Assembly: GCA_016649925.1 (NCBI GenBank)
Contig: JAENWO010000159.1
Span: 1 to 6,139, forward strand
Direction of reading: 5' to 3'
DNA length: 6,139 bases
Source: Actinomycetales bacterium
Lineage (GTDB): Bacteria; Actinomycetota; Actinomycetes; Actinomycetales; Beutenbergiaceae
Below, piece by piece: positions 1 through 5,659 of the stretch. Positions within the stretch are counted from its first letter, which is position 1. Every line of letters starts with the position of its first letter. The notes under the pieces are model-generated. The model saw only the letters and a program-made list of their open reading frames with translations. It made no database searches and was not told where the DNA came from. The translations under genes were made by a program, and so were the position numbers.

Positions 1-100
1 AAGTGCGTTTCTGCAGGTCAGGTGCGCTTTCGTTGCGCAAATGGAGCGAGCGGTACTCACGTTACACCGGCTCTTCGGGCGTCTGCCAGCCAAACTTGAC

Positions 101-122
101 TCAAAATCGCGGCTCCGCCGCG
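101..122 (-). terminator. Possible intrinsic terminator of the leftward cluster
   Basis: Read on the minus strand, a perfect 6-bp stem with a 3-base loop (CGCGGC GGA GCCGCG, 122-108) is followed by ATTTTGA. It lies about 115 bases beyond the stop of the last leftward gene. The T tract is only four bases, so termination is plausible but not certain. No other hairpin with a T tract was seen in 1-237. Confidence 0.4.
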
Positions 123-237
123 CCTAGCCTTCTAGGGCCATCTCAGGTCTTGACCCCCCGAGGCCGTCGGCCCGACGTCGGTCTGGTGGCGTCATCGCCC
201 GTCGGCGCTCGGGCGTGGCGCTGCGGCGTCCGGGCCG

Positions 238-765
238 TCACGGCACGGACGGTCGCGGTGTGCCGGGCTCGCACGCGCTCCCCGTCGTCGCCGTCAGGTG
301 TGCCTGCAGGCTCTCGACGACGAACGCATGGTCCTCGGCCGGGGAGAGACCCGAGACAGCGATCGTGCCGACCATGCCGGTGCCGCGCACCAGCACGGGA
401 AGTGCACCCCCATCTGCTGCGTAGAGAGTCGGATCCGGGCCCCACCAGTCGGCGAAGCTGCCCCCGTCGTGCTCGGCCTGCAGGCCGACGGCGTAGGAGC
501 TGTGCGCGCAGAGGTCGACGACGCGACGCTTGCGCTCGAGCCAGGAGTCGTTGTCCGGCGACGTGCCCGCCGTCGCCGCATGGAAGAGCACCTGACCGTG
601 CCGGCGGATGTCGACCGCCAGGGCAAGCCCCCGGCGTCGGGCCGACTCCAGCATCAGGACCCCCAGGCGCCACGACGTGTCGTTGTCGAAGGCCGCGAAC
701 TGCAGCCGTGCCTCATGCCCGGCCAGCTCCCGCAGCAGGGCCGCCTCCCCGTCTCGGTCAGCCAC
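238..765 (-). CDS. UPF0303 / heme-degrading-domain family protein
   Basis: This is a predicted cytosolic protein of about 175 residues from the UPF0303 family (related to yeast YBR137W and the GlcG/HbpS-like fold, often labelled heme-degrading domain). Its biochemical role is not established. Visible family signatures are FDNDTSWRLG near residues 26-35, the VDIRR strand near 51-55, PDNDSWLERKRRVV at 70-83, HSSYAVG at 88-94, and a glycine-rich VRGTGMVGTIAVSGL segment before AEDHAFVVE. The length is usual for the family. The start is ambiguous: GTG codons at 777, 774, 771 and 765 are all in frame. I chose 765 because it gives the most family-like N-terminus. All four lie inside the end of the upstream SDR gene, whose TGA is at 760-758, so coupled translation is likely. 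The last 15 or so residues (SACEPGTPRPSVP) look like an unconserved tail. Confidence 0.85.
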   Translation of the reverse strand: MADRDGEAALLRELAGHEARLQFAAFDNDTSWRLGVLMLESARRRGLALAVDIRRHGQVLFHAATAGTSPDNDSWLERKRRVVDLCAHSSYAVGLQAEHDGGSFADWWGPDPTLYAADGGALPVLVRGTGMVGTIAVSGLSPAEDHAFVVESLQAHLTATTGSACEPGTPRPSVP

Positions 766-1597
766 GATCACCACCACCCGGTCCGTGCGCGCCTGCCGCC
801 CCCGACCGGTCGTCAGGCAGGCGCACTCCGCTGAGCGCCTCGAGCGCGCGCACGACGGCGTCCTGCGTCGCACGATCGTGAGCCTGCTCGTTGTAGGTGA
901 CCGGCGCCCGGTTGTGGAACAAGACACCCGAGACCTGGGCGCCCGGGTCGTCCGCGGCGGCTAGCCACACGGGGGTGTCTGCCCCCTCTCGCAGGCTGAG
1001 CTCGGCCCCGTCCCCGCTCATCTTGGTGCGCACCCAGCCCGGGTGCACGGCGTTGCTCGTGATATCGGGGTAGCGCCGTGCCATGAGGAGCGCGAAGGCC
1101 GTCAGCACCAGCTTGGAGTCGGCGTAGGCCGCGGCGGGGTCCCAGTGGCGTTCGTGCTGGAGGTCCGCCAGATCGAGCCGTGCATGTCTGATCGAGTCCG
1201 AGCTCACGTACACCAGGCGCCGCGGCAGCGGGACGACGGCCGTGAGCACGTAGGGCGCCACCGCGTTCACCTGCAGGGTCTGCTCGATACCGTCGACGGT
1301 TACCGGTCGGTCCGCGCCGGCGGCGGCCCATCCGGCGTTGTGGACGATCACGTCGAACGGACCCAGCCGTGCGACATCGGCGGCCATCGCCCTGGTCGAC
1401 TCCAGGGAGGCCAGATCGCCGACGACGACCTGCGCTCCCGGACCCGCGTGCTCACGACACCGAGCGGCGCGCTCCTCGTTCCGCGCGTGCCGGACGACGT
1501 GCATGCCCCGCGCAGCCAGCTCGTCGGCGATCTCGGCGCCGATGCCGTCGCTGGATCCGGTCACCAGCGCTTGCGCCGGCGCGGCCACGTCACGCAT
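758..1597 (-). CDS. Short-chain dehydrogenase/reductase (SDR), NAD(P)-dependent
   Basis: This 279-residue Rossmann-fold oxidoreductase has all the classical SDR elements. The cofactor loop TGSSDGIG is at residues 13-20, GDL at 60-62 and HNAG at 86-89. The structural Asn is N111, VSSDS at 131-135 carries the probable catalytic serine, and the active-site pair is Y158/K162 in YADSK. The stretch NAVHPGWVRTKM and the C-terminal WLAAADDPGAQVSG resemble retinol-dehydrogenase/WW-oxidoreductase-like bacterial SDRs, which end in a conserved region with a short helix. The substrate cannot be told from the sequence. The ATG overlaps the stop of the upstream VOC gene by 8 bases (ATGCGTGA), and its own stop overlaps the next gene, so it is the middle member of a coupled trio. 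The tail after about residue 262 (GAHGPGGGDRG) is low-complexity and probably unstructured. Confidence 0.93.
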   Translation of the reverse strand: MRDVAAPAQALVTGSSDGIGAEIADELAARGMHVVRHARNEERAARCREHAGPGAQVVVGDLASLESTRAMAADVARLGPFDVIVHNAGWAAAGADRPVTVDGIEQTLQVNAVAPYVLTAVVPLPRRLVYVSSDSIRHARLDLADLQHERHWDPAAAYADSKLVLTAFALLMARRYPDITSNAVHPGWVRTKMSGDGAELSLREGADTPVWLAAADDPGAQVSGVLFHNRAPVTYNEQAHDRATQDAVVRALEALSGVRLPDDRSGAAGAHGPGGGDRG

Positions 1598-2705
1598 CGG
1601 TGGCCACCAGCGAGATCTCGACCCCTTCCGGGTCGAGCAGCGCTGTGTCGCCTGGGCTCACGCCCTCGGCCGCCAGGCCGAGGCCGCGAAGCCCGAGCCG
1701 GGTGGGCGACGTCACGGGTGAGGGGAACGTGGGGACCTCGAAGCTGAACACCTCCAGGACCGAGTCGCCGGCCTGCAGGTAGGTCATGAGGAACCCTCTC
1801 TCGTCGTCGTGATGTCTGATGTCGCCGATCACCTCGTAGCCGAGGCGGCCGCACCAGAAGTCGAGGGCGACGGTCAGGTCGGCAACTGTCAGGCCCACAT
1901 GGTCGAAGCGCGGCCCGTCGCCCGGCGCGAGGCCTCGATCGACCTCGGCCTGAACGAGCGGGGGGGACTCGACGTGCTCGTAGCGCAGGTTGCCCTGGAT
2001 GTACTCCAGGCGAGCGCCGTCCGGGTCGAGGAAGAAGGCGATCCGCACGTCGCCGAGGACGTCACGGGGTGGGGACAAGACCTCGACCCCAGCCGCCTCG
2101 AGGCGACGCACCTGTTCGTCGACGTCACCGACCTTGAACCCGGCGTGCCGCATGCCGGCCTGGAGATCGTCGTCGACCCAGGAACCCACGTCGCCCTTCT
2201 CGCCGATCTCGACGACCTTGAGGAGCGCCGGCCCGGAGGCGAACCAGCAGGTGCGCCGACGCCCGCGCTCGAAGTCACCGGCGTCGAGCTCCTCGAAGCC
2301 GAGCACACCTCGGTAGAAGTCACGAGACCGGTCGTCTCCGCCGGGATGGTCGATGTCGAAGTACGCCACACGCCTCGGGTCGTCGACCCGCCCGTCGGCA
2401 CCCACCGTGTCCGGGTACGCAGCGCCGTTCTCGGTGATGAGCAGCGGGGTCTGCGGGTACTCGTCGCTCAGCTGCAGCAGCAGGTCGCACAGGCCGTCGG
2501 GGTCGACAGGCCATCCGCGGTAGGCGCGGCCACTCAGGTCCGGCACGACGACGGCGCTCGTGCCAGCCGGGACCTGGTCGTCGATGTGCGCAGGTTCGAG
2601 CCACTCGACGAGCTCACCGGTCAGCCCCTCGAGGTAGCCCAGCTGGTCCCTGAACGACTCGGACGGGTGCTCCTCGAGGTGGACGGGCAGGAGACGTGGC
2701 TTCAT
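1590..2705 (-). CDS. Chimeric ORF: sugar-isomerase-like N-terminus, GH1 fragment, then two-domain VOC protein
   Basis: This is one open frame of 371 residues made of unrelated pieces. Residues 1-63 (MKPRLLPVHLEE... to VVVPDLSGRAYR) resemble the N-terminus of an L-fucose/L-arabinose-isomerase-like protein (tentative). Residues 64 to about 112 are the C-terminal active-site part of a GH1 beta-glucosidase, with ITENGAAY at 90-97 and DDPRR at 108-112. From about 113 a complete pair of VOC (glyoxalase/bleomycin-resistance-like) domains follows. Domain 1 has SRDFYRGVLGFEEL, RHAGFKVGDVD and LDPDGARLEYIQ, with possible ligands H187 and E234. Domain 2 has FDHVGLTVADL and SVLEVFSF, with possible ligands H269 and E318. 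VOC domains bind a divalent metal in glyoxalases and dioxygenases; the substrate here is unknown. The ATG at 2705 sits 7 bases after a near-perfect ribosome site. The VOC part may once have been an independent gene. It is strongly supported; the fused whole may be a deletion product or an assembly artefact. Confidence 0.75.
   Translation of the reverse strand: MKPRLLPVHLEEHPSESFRDQLGYLEGLTGELVEWLEPAHIDDQVPAGTSAVVVPDLSGRAYRGWPVDPDGLCDLLLQLSDEYPQTPLLITENGAAYPDTVGADGRVDDPRRVAYFDIDHPGGDDRSRDFYRGVLGFEELDAGDFERGRRRTCWFASGPALLKVVEIGEKGDVGSWVDDDLQAGMRHAGFKVGDVDEQVRRLEAAGVEVLSPPRDVLGDVRIAFFLDPDGARLEYIQGNLRYEHVESPPLVQAEVDRGLAPGDGPRFDHVGLTVADLTVALDFWCGRLGYEVIGDIRHHDDERGFLMTYLQAGDSVLEVFSFEVPTFPSPVTSPTRLGLRGLGLAAEGVSPGDTALLDPEGVEISLVATDA
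2367..2516 (-). pseudogene. GH1 beta-glucosidase fragment (nucleophile region) inside the chimeric ORF
   Basis: About 50 codons match the region around the catalytic nucleophile of family GH1 glycosidases. They run from GWPVDPDGLCDLLLQL through PLLITENGAAY to DGRVDDPRRVAYF. In the family the Glu of I/V-TENG is the nucleophile, and the DPxR arginine region follows it. The acid/base NEP motif, the rest of the barrel and the C-terminal Trp-rich segment are all absent, so the piece cannot act as a glucosidase. It is in frame with what precedes and follows. Confidence 0.75.
2517..2705 (-). pseudogene. Probable sugar-isomerase N-terminal fragment (L-fucose/L-arabinose-isomerase-like)
   Basis: The first 63 residues of the chimeric ORF end in AVVVPDLSGRAYR. 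That resembles the end of a beta-strand motif found early in L-fucose/L-arabinose-isomerase-like proteins, where a run such as VFPQLxGxAYR is common. The fragment brings its own start codon and ribosome site. The assignment rests on a short, weakly diagnostic stretch; another sugar-metabolism family is possible. Confidence 0.35.
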
Positions 2706-2758
2706 GACCCGGACCTCCTTCCTCGCAGCTGTGGTGCGACGACGACCTTGAGCGCGGA
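2702..2758 (-). pseudogene. Possible C-terminal remnant of a zinc-type dehydrogenase
   Basis: In the frame offset from dgoD, the bases between the end of dgoD homology and the next ATG read SALKVVVAPQLRGRRSGS and then a stop. The TGA overlaps the ATG at 2705 by 4 bases (ATGA), the usual arrangement of a genuine gene end in this cluster. An ALKVVV-type ending is common in medium-chain zinc alcohol/sugar dehydrogenases. Eighteen residues are too few to prove the family. Confidence 0.3.
2713..2720 (-). promoter_or_regulatory. Strong Shine-Dalgarno site for the chimeric VOC ORF
   Basis: On the minus strand AAGGAGGT, an almost perfect anti-16S match, lies 7 bases before the ATG at 2705. It decides that start over the in-frame GTG at 2867, which lies inside the dgoD remnant. 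Confidence 0.8.
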
Positions 2759-2759
2759 G

Positions 2760-3019
2760 GTCGATCCCGGCGATCGCACTCATCAGGATGGGGCCGCCGC
2801 GATAGCAGCCGGCGCGGTACAGGACCGTCCAGATGTCCTCGACGTTGCGGGGGTCCTTGCCGATCACGTAGTCGGACAGCTCGTCGGCGGCCGCCGCTAC
2901 CGTGGCGGCGCGCCCCTCGACGACGGGTTCGCCCAGCCGACCACGCCCTCGTCCGTCTCGACCTTCAGGAAGAGCCGGTGCGGTGGGACAGCGAAGGTGG
3001 TGAGCTTGGTGATTCTCAT
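2760..3019 (-). pseudogene. dgoD: Truncated, frameshifted galactonate dehydratase
   Basis: The ATG at 3019 follows GAGGAGATCAGC and overlaps the dgoA stop by 4 bases (ATGA). The first 29 codons read MRITKLTTFAVPPHRLFLKV and then ETDEGVVGW, matching the N-terminal capping domain of DgoD-type enolase-superfamily dehydratases. Next, TGGGCGAACCC stands where TGGGGCGAACCC is expected, so one G is missing near 2932-2934. In the observed frame translation ends at TAG 2899-2897 after 40 residues. In the shifted frame the match resumes with EPVVEGRAATV and continues through IGKDPRNVEDIW and YRAGCYRGGPILMSAIAGID, then stops abruptly at 2760. The intact enzyme has about 380 residues. Its metal ligands and the catalytic acid/base residues of the barrel are all gone, so the gene cannot encode a working D-galactonate dehydratase. 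Confidence 0.85.
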
Positions 3020-3660
3020 GCTGATCTCCTCGTTGACGCGATCGCCGATCCCCAGGCCGTGCACAGGGAGACAGCGCGCTGTCGAAGGATCTCGACAGAG
3101 ATGCCCGGTGTGTACAGCGCCGAGCCGATCCCGAATCCGGTCGCTCCGGCGCCGAGCCAGGCCCCGAAGTCGACGCGGTCGACGCCGCCTACTGGAATGA
3201 GGCTGATCTCCCTCGGGATCACGGCGGTCCAGGCCTTGAGCCCGGCGATCCCCACCTGGTTCGCGGGGAAGACCTTGACGTGCCGGGCACCGGCGGCGAT
3301 GGCCGTGAACGCCTCGCTCGGGGTGGCGGCGCCGGGAAAGCTCTGAAGCTCGAGGCGGACGGTCGCCCGGATGACGTCCGCGTTGGTGTTGGGCGAGACG
3401 ATGAGCTGCGCGCCCGCCTCGTGGCAGTGCCCGACCTGATCGACCGTGAGCACCGTCCCTGCGCCGACGAGGCAGTCCGCGGGGAGAGTCGTGCGCAGCG
3501 TCGAGATCGTGCGCAGTGGTTCCGGGGAGTTCAGCGGGACCTCGAGGACCCGAAAGCCGGCGTCGTACAAACAGCGACCGACGCCGGGCGCTTCCGCGTC
3601 GGTCAGTCCGCGGAGGATGGCGATGAGGCCGGTGGGTGGAGTCGCGCCCGCGGTCGTCAC
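3016..3660 (-). CDS. dgoA: 2-dehydro-3-deoxy-6-phosphogalactonate aldolase
   Basis: This is a class I aldolase of the KDPG/KDPGal family, 214 residues long. It is predicted to cleave 2-dehydro-3-deoxy-6-phosphogalactonate to pyruvate and D-glyceraldehyde 3-phosphate in the cytosol. The order of motifs follows E. coli DgoA: LIAILRG at residues 12-18, EVPLNSP at 40-46 with the catalytic Glu40, GAGTVL at 66-71, LIVSPNTN at 86-93, FPGAATPSEAF at 108-118, and KVFPA at 129-133 with the Schiff-base Lys129. The glycine-rich phosphate site VGGV and GIGSALY follow. The PLNSP wording favours the galactonate enzyme over the gluconate-type Eda. The GTG start at 3660 overlaps the dgoK stop by 4 bases (GTGA) and fits the family length; the in-frame extension upstream is low-complexity shadow sequence. 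Its stop overlaps the dgoD start in the same way, so the three were built as one coupled operon. Confidence 0.95.
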   Translation of the reverse strand: MTTAGATPPTGLIAILRGLTDAEAPGVGRCLYDAGFRVLEVPLNSPEPLRTISTLRTTLPADCLVGAGTVLTVDQVGHCHEAGAQLIVSPNTNADVIRATVRLELQSFPGAATPSEAFTAIAAGARHVKVFPANQVGIAGLKAWTAVIPREISLIPVGGVDRVDFGAWLGAGATGFGIGSALYTPGISVEILRQRAVSLCTAWGSAIASTRRSA

Positions 3661-4655
3661 TGCTTCACCAACGTCAACAGCCCGGTGATCTGGGCGATCT
3701 CCCACATCCCGAGGGGCGCTGAACCGGGCACCGCGAGGTCGACGTCGACGCCGAGCCGTTGCAAGGCACGGCGATACCTGTCGTTGAGGGCAGCCTCGCC
3801 GCACAGCAGGATCGCGTTGGGCTCGTCGGCGAGCCACGCCGGATCGATCTCGGCAAGCTCGTGGCCGATCAGCAGTCCGGAGATGTAGTCCTCCACCTGG
3901 TCCGGCGCGAGCTCACCTGTGATCACGAGCGATCGGGCCGAGAAGGCTGTGTTCAGGACCCCGCCGCGCCCGGCGGGCGAGCGGGCGACGTCCAGGCCAC
4001 GGTCGAACGCCATCCAGTCGGACTGGACCGGACGGACGGAGAGCCGGGACAGGGTGCTGTCGGTCGTGAGCAGTGCATAGATCTCACCGGTCATGTACGT
4101 GGCGAAGTCCTTGACCGTCGTGCCGATGATCCTGACCCACTTCGAGTGCGTACCGGGGAGCAGAACGATGCGCTCCGACGCGTAGTCGAGCGTCCCCGCC
4201 CGGAGGTTGGCGGTGAGGGCGCCGAGGATCTGCGTCTCCTCCCCGCGCATCACGCCGGGAAGCGCCGAGTCGGCGATCAGGCCCGGGATGATGTGCACGG
4301 TGACGCCGCGTCGCGTGGACACACGGGTCAGGACGATGCCCTCGGAAACCAGGTCGGCAGGAACGGCCCGGTAGTCGGCTTCCGCCCAGCCATGATTGCT
4401 GCCGACCATGCCACAGGCGATGACGGGCAGATCCGGGTCGCTCTCGAGCCACCCGCCGCAGATCTCCTCGAAGCTTTGTTCGAACGCCAGCACGTGGGGC
4501 GTGCCGGTGGCTGACGCATGCCGGGTCACAGCCATCGTCCCCAACGGCTGTCGCCGTTCCGCGAGCACGACGCCGCCCTCGGCCATCAGGTAGGCCCGGC
4601 ACGAGGTCGTGCCCCAGTCCAGCGCGATGAGCCGCGCATCATTGCGATTCGTCAT
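3657..4655 (-). CDS. dgoK: 2-dehydro-3-deoxygalactonokinase
   Basis: This 332-residue sugar-acid kinase of the DgoK family phosphorylates 2-dehydro-3-deoxy-D-galactonate at C6 with ATP, giving the substrate of the adjacent aldolase. Features seen are the N-terminal ATPase-like phosphate motif LDWGTTS at residues 12-18, GMVGSNHGW at 82-90, MRGEETQ at 136-142, PGTHSKW at 167-173, and FATYMTGE at 184-191. A C-terminal LCGEAALNDRY segment corresponds to the adenosine-binding part of the fold. The length is normal for the family and no residue looks out of place. The ATG at 4655 is the only sensible start; a GAGG lies very close to it and a GGGGA about 11 bases upstream, so the ribosome site is mediocre. 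It is the first gene of the leftward cluster, divergent from the IclR regulator across about 190 bases. Confidence 0.95.
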   Translation of the reverse strand: MTNRNDARLIALDWGTTSCRAYLMAEGGVVLAERRQPLGTMAVTRHASATGTPHVLAFEQSFEEICGGWLESDPDLPVIACGMVGSNHGWAEADYRAVPADLVSEGIVLTRVSTRRGVTVHIIPGLIADSALPGVMRGEETQILGALTANLRAGTLDYASERIVLLPGTHSKWVRIIGTTVKDFATYMTGEIYALLTTDSTLSRLSVRPVQSDWMAFDRGLDVARSPAGRGGVLNTAFSARSLVITGELAPDQVEDYISGLLIGHELAEIDPAWLADEPNAILLCGEAALNDRYRRALQRLGVDVDLAVPGSAPLGMWEIAQITGLLTLVKQ

Positions 4656-4705
4656 TGCCTCGTGATTCCCCGTTGGATCGGTGCGAACCAGGCTCTGTCA
4701 CCCGG

Positions 4706-4726
4706 GTCACGGCTCAAGGCTGTGAC
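4706..4726. promoter_or_regulatory. Inverted repeat GTCAC-N11-GTGAC upstream of dgoK
   Basis: GTCAC (4706-4710) and GTGAC (4722-4726) are inverted, 21 bases end to end. The inner bases also partly pair. It sits 50-70 bases upstream of the dgoK start and could be a regulator half-site pair. Five-base arms occur often by chance, so this is only a candidate. Confidence 0.25.
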
Positions 4727-4730
4727 GAGA

Positions 4731-4767
4731 ATCCCAATAATGCAAACCTCATCCGTAATATTGGGAT
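4731..4767. promoter_or_regulatory. Candidate operator between divergent dgoK and iclR-type gene
   Basis: A perfect 9-bp inverted repeat, ATCCCAATA (4731-4739) and TATTGGGAT (4759-4767), has a 19-base spacer; the arm centres are 28 bp apart. It lies in the most AT-rich part of the shared upstream region, and the right arm overlaps a TAATAT that could serve as a -10 for the rightward gene. The position suggests binding by the adjacent IclR protein, repressing or activating both directions. I found no convincing -35 boxes on either strand. Confidence 0.55.
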
Positions 4768-4802
4768 AGGGTCGAGACGGTCGAGCAGCATCGTGGACGG
4801 CA

Positions 4803-4816
4803 GGCCCGAAGGGGCC
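4803..4816 (+). other. Small GC hairpin in the leader of the IclR-type gene
   Basis: GGCCC and GGGCC (4803-4807, 4812-4816) can form a 5-bp hairpin directly ahead of the purine-rich stretch. It would sit just upstream of the GTG at 4822. That crowding is one minor reason to prefer the ATG at 4846, which has GAGGA ten bases before it. Confidence 0.25.
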
Positions 4817-4845
4817 GAGGAGTGACAAGCGAGGACGCCCGTGCG

Positions 4846-5625
4846 ATGAACGGACACGCAGTACCGCCACCCGGCACGCAGACCTTGGCGAGAGGCCTTG
4901 ACGTGCTGCGTGCCGTGGCGGGTGGGGCGACCGACCTGAAGGCCGTATGCCTGGAGACGGGAATCGGTCGGAGCACAGCACATCGCCTCTTGCAGCTGCT
5001 GGACCAACGCGGGTACCTGCGCAGCTCCCAGGGCGTCGACTACAGCCTGGGTCCGACCCTCATCGAGCTAGGATTCCACGCGCTCTATCAGAGTCCGGTT
5101 CCCACCGTCGCCCGGCCAATTCTCGAACAATTGGTGAACAAGTATCACGACACGGTCCACCTGGCCGTCGAGGACGGCGGAAAGGTGCTCTACGTGGACA
5201 AGATCTCGGGTTCGCGCGGAGCGGAGATGCGCTCGCGAGCCGGGTACCGCATGCCGCTGAGCAGGACCGGCATCGGCAAGGCCCTGCTGCTCGATGAACC
5301 CGAACGCTGGGCGGAGATGTTCGACGAGGACCACGCCGAAGCCGTGCCGGCTCCCGAGATCAGAGCGAAGTTCCTGAGCCGGATGCGGGTCTACGCCCAG
5401 CAGGGCACGACGCTCGATCTAGAGGAGAACGAGCCAGGGATTCGATGCGTTGCAGCGTCGGTTCGCAACGGCAGCGGCGCCATCGTCGCGGCGATCAGCA
5501 TCTCCGCGACCAATCCGTACATGCCGATGGACAGGATGCGCGCACTGGTACCCGTCATGCACCAGACAGCTCTCAGCATCTCGAAGAAGCTCGGATACTC
5601 CGGGACTCTGCGCGACATGTCGTAG
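4846..5625 (+). CDS. IclR-family transcriptional regulator of the galactonate genes
   Basis: This is a DNA-binding regulator of 259 residues with the IclR layout. An N-terminal winged helix-turn-helix spans about residues 12-75 (TLARGLDVLRAV, then recognition helix GRSTAHRLLQLL at 41-52 and the wing GYLRSSQGVDYSLG). A C-terminal effector domain follows, with VHLAVEDGGKVLYVDKISG, SRTGIGKALL, GIRCVAASVRN and AAISISA, all family landmarks. Typical IclR effectors are small carboxylates, so galactonate or KDGal would fit, by inference from the divergent dgoK. The ATG at 4846 is preferred (GAGGA ten bases upstream). A GTG at 4822 would add eight residues (VTSEDARA), but its GAGGA abuts the start codon. 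No truncation or missing element is visible. Confidence 0.93.
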   Translation: MNGHAVPPPGTQTLARGLDVLRAVAGGATDLKAVCLETGIGRSTAHRLLQLLDQRGYLRSSQGVDYSLGPTLIELGFHALYQSPVPTVARPILEQLVNKYHDTVHLAVEDGGKVLYVDKISGSRGAEMRSRAGYRMPLSRTGIGKALLLDEPERWAEMFDEDHAEAVPAPEIRAKFLSRMRVYAQQGTTLDLEENEPGIRCVAASVRNGSGAIVAAISISATNPYMPMDRMRALVPVMHQTALSISKKLGYSGTLRDMS

Positions 5626-5632
5626 TCCCGGT

Positions 5633-5659
5633 CGGCGCCGCGGGCGGGGCCCGCCGCCG
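5633..5659 (+). terminator. GC-rich hairpin after the IclR-type gene
   Basis: Starting 8 bases past the stop, CGGCG-CC-GCGGGC pairs with GCCCGC-CGCCG around a GGG loop: 11 pairs with a 2-base bulge. There is no T tract. Such hairpins often follow actinobacterial genes and may end transcription, but random pairing is easy at this GC content. Confidence 0.4.

Noticed and set aside
23..40. Inverted repeat TGCGC-N7-GCGCA and the palindrome TTGCGCAA, operator-like
   Set aside because: It lies at the window edge with no gene visible to regulate, and GC-rich palindromes of this size are frequent here.
1..137. A possible transposase remnant: minus-strand reading gives FGWQTPEEPV between stops, and REYRSLHLRNESAPDLQKR after it
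   Set aside because: The phrase is short, interrupted by stops, and matches no insertion-sequence end or terminal repeat that I can identify.
172..181. Ten-base palindrome CCGACGTCGG beyond the UPF0303 stop
   Set aside because: It is isolated, has no T tract, and arises easily at this base composition.
3..881. Long plus-strand open frame of 292 codons at the left end
   Set aside because: It is arginine- and proline-rich low-complexity translation lying opposite the UPF0303 and SDR genes, both of which have clear family motifs.
1809..3200. 463-codon plus-strand open frame opposite the VOC and dgoD region
   Set aside because: It is the antisense shadow of high-GC coding DNA and has no recognisable motif or ribosome site.
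3661..3837. N-terminal extension of the aldolase frame up to 3837
   Set aside because: The extra 59 residues are arginine-rich shadow of dgoK, and the GTG at 3660 gives the family length with a GTGA overlap.
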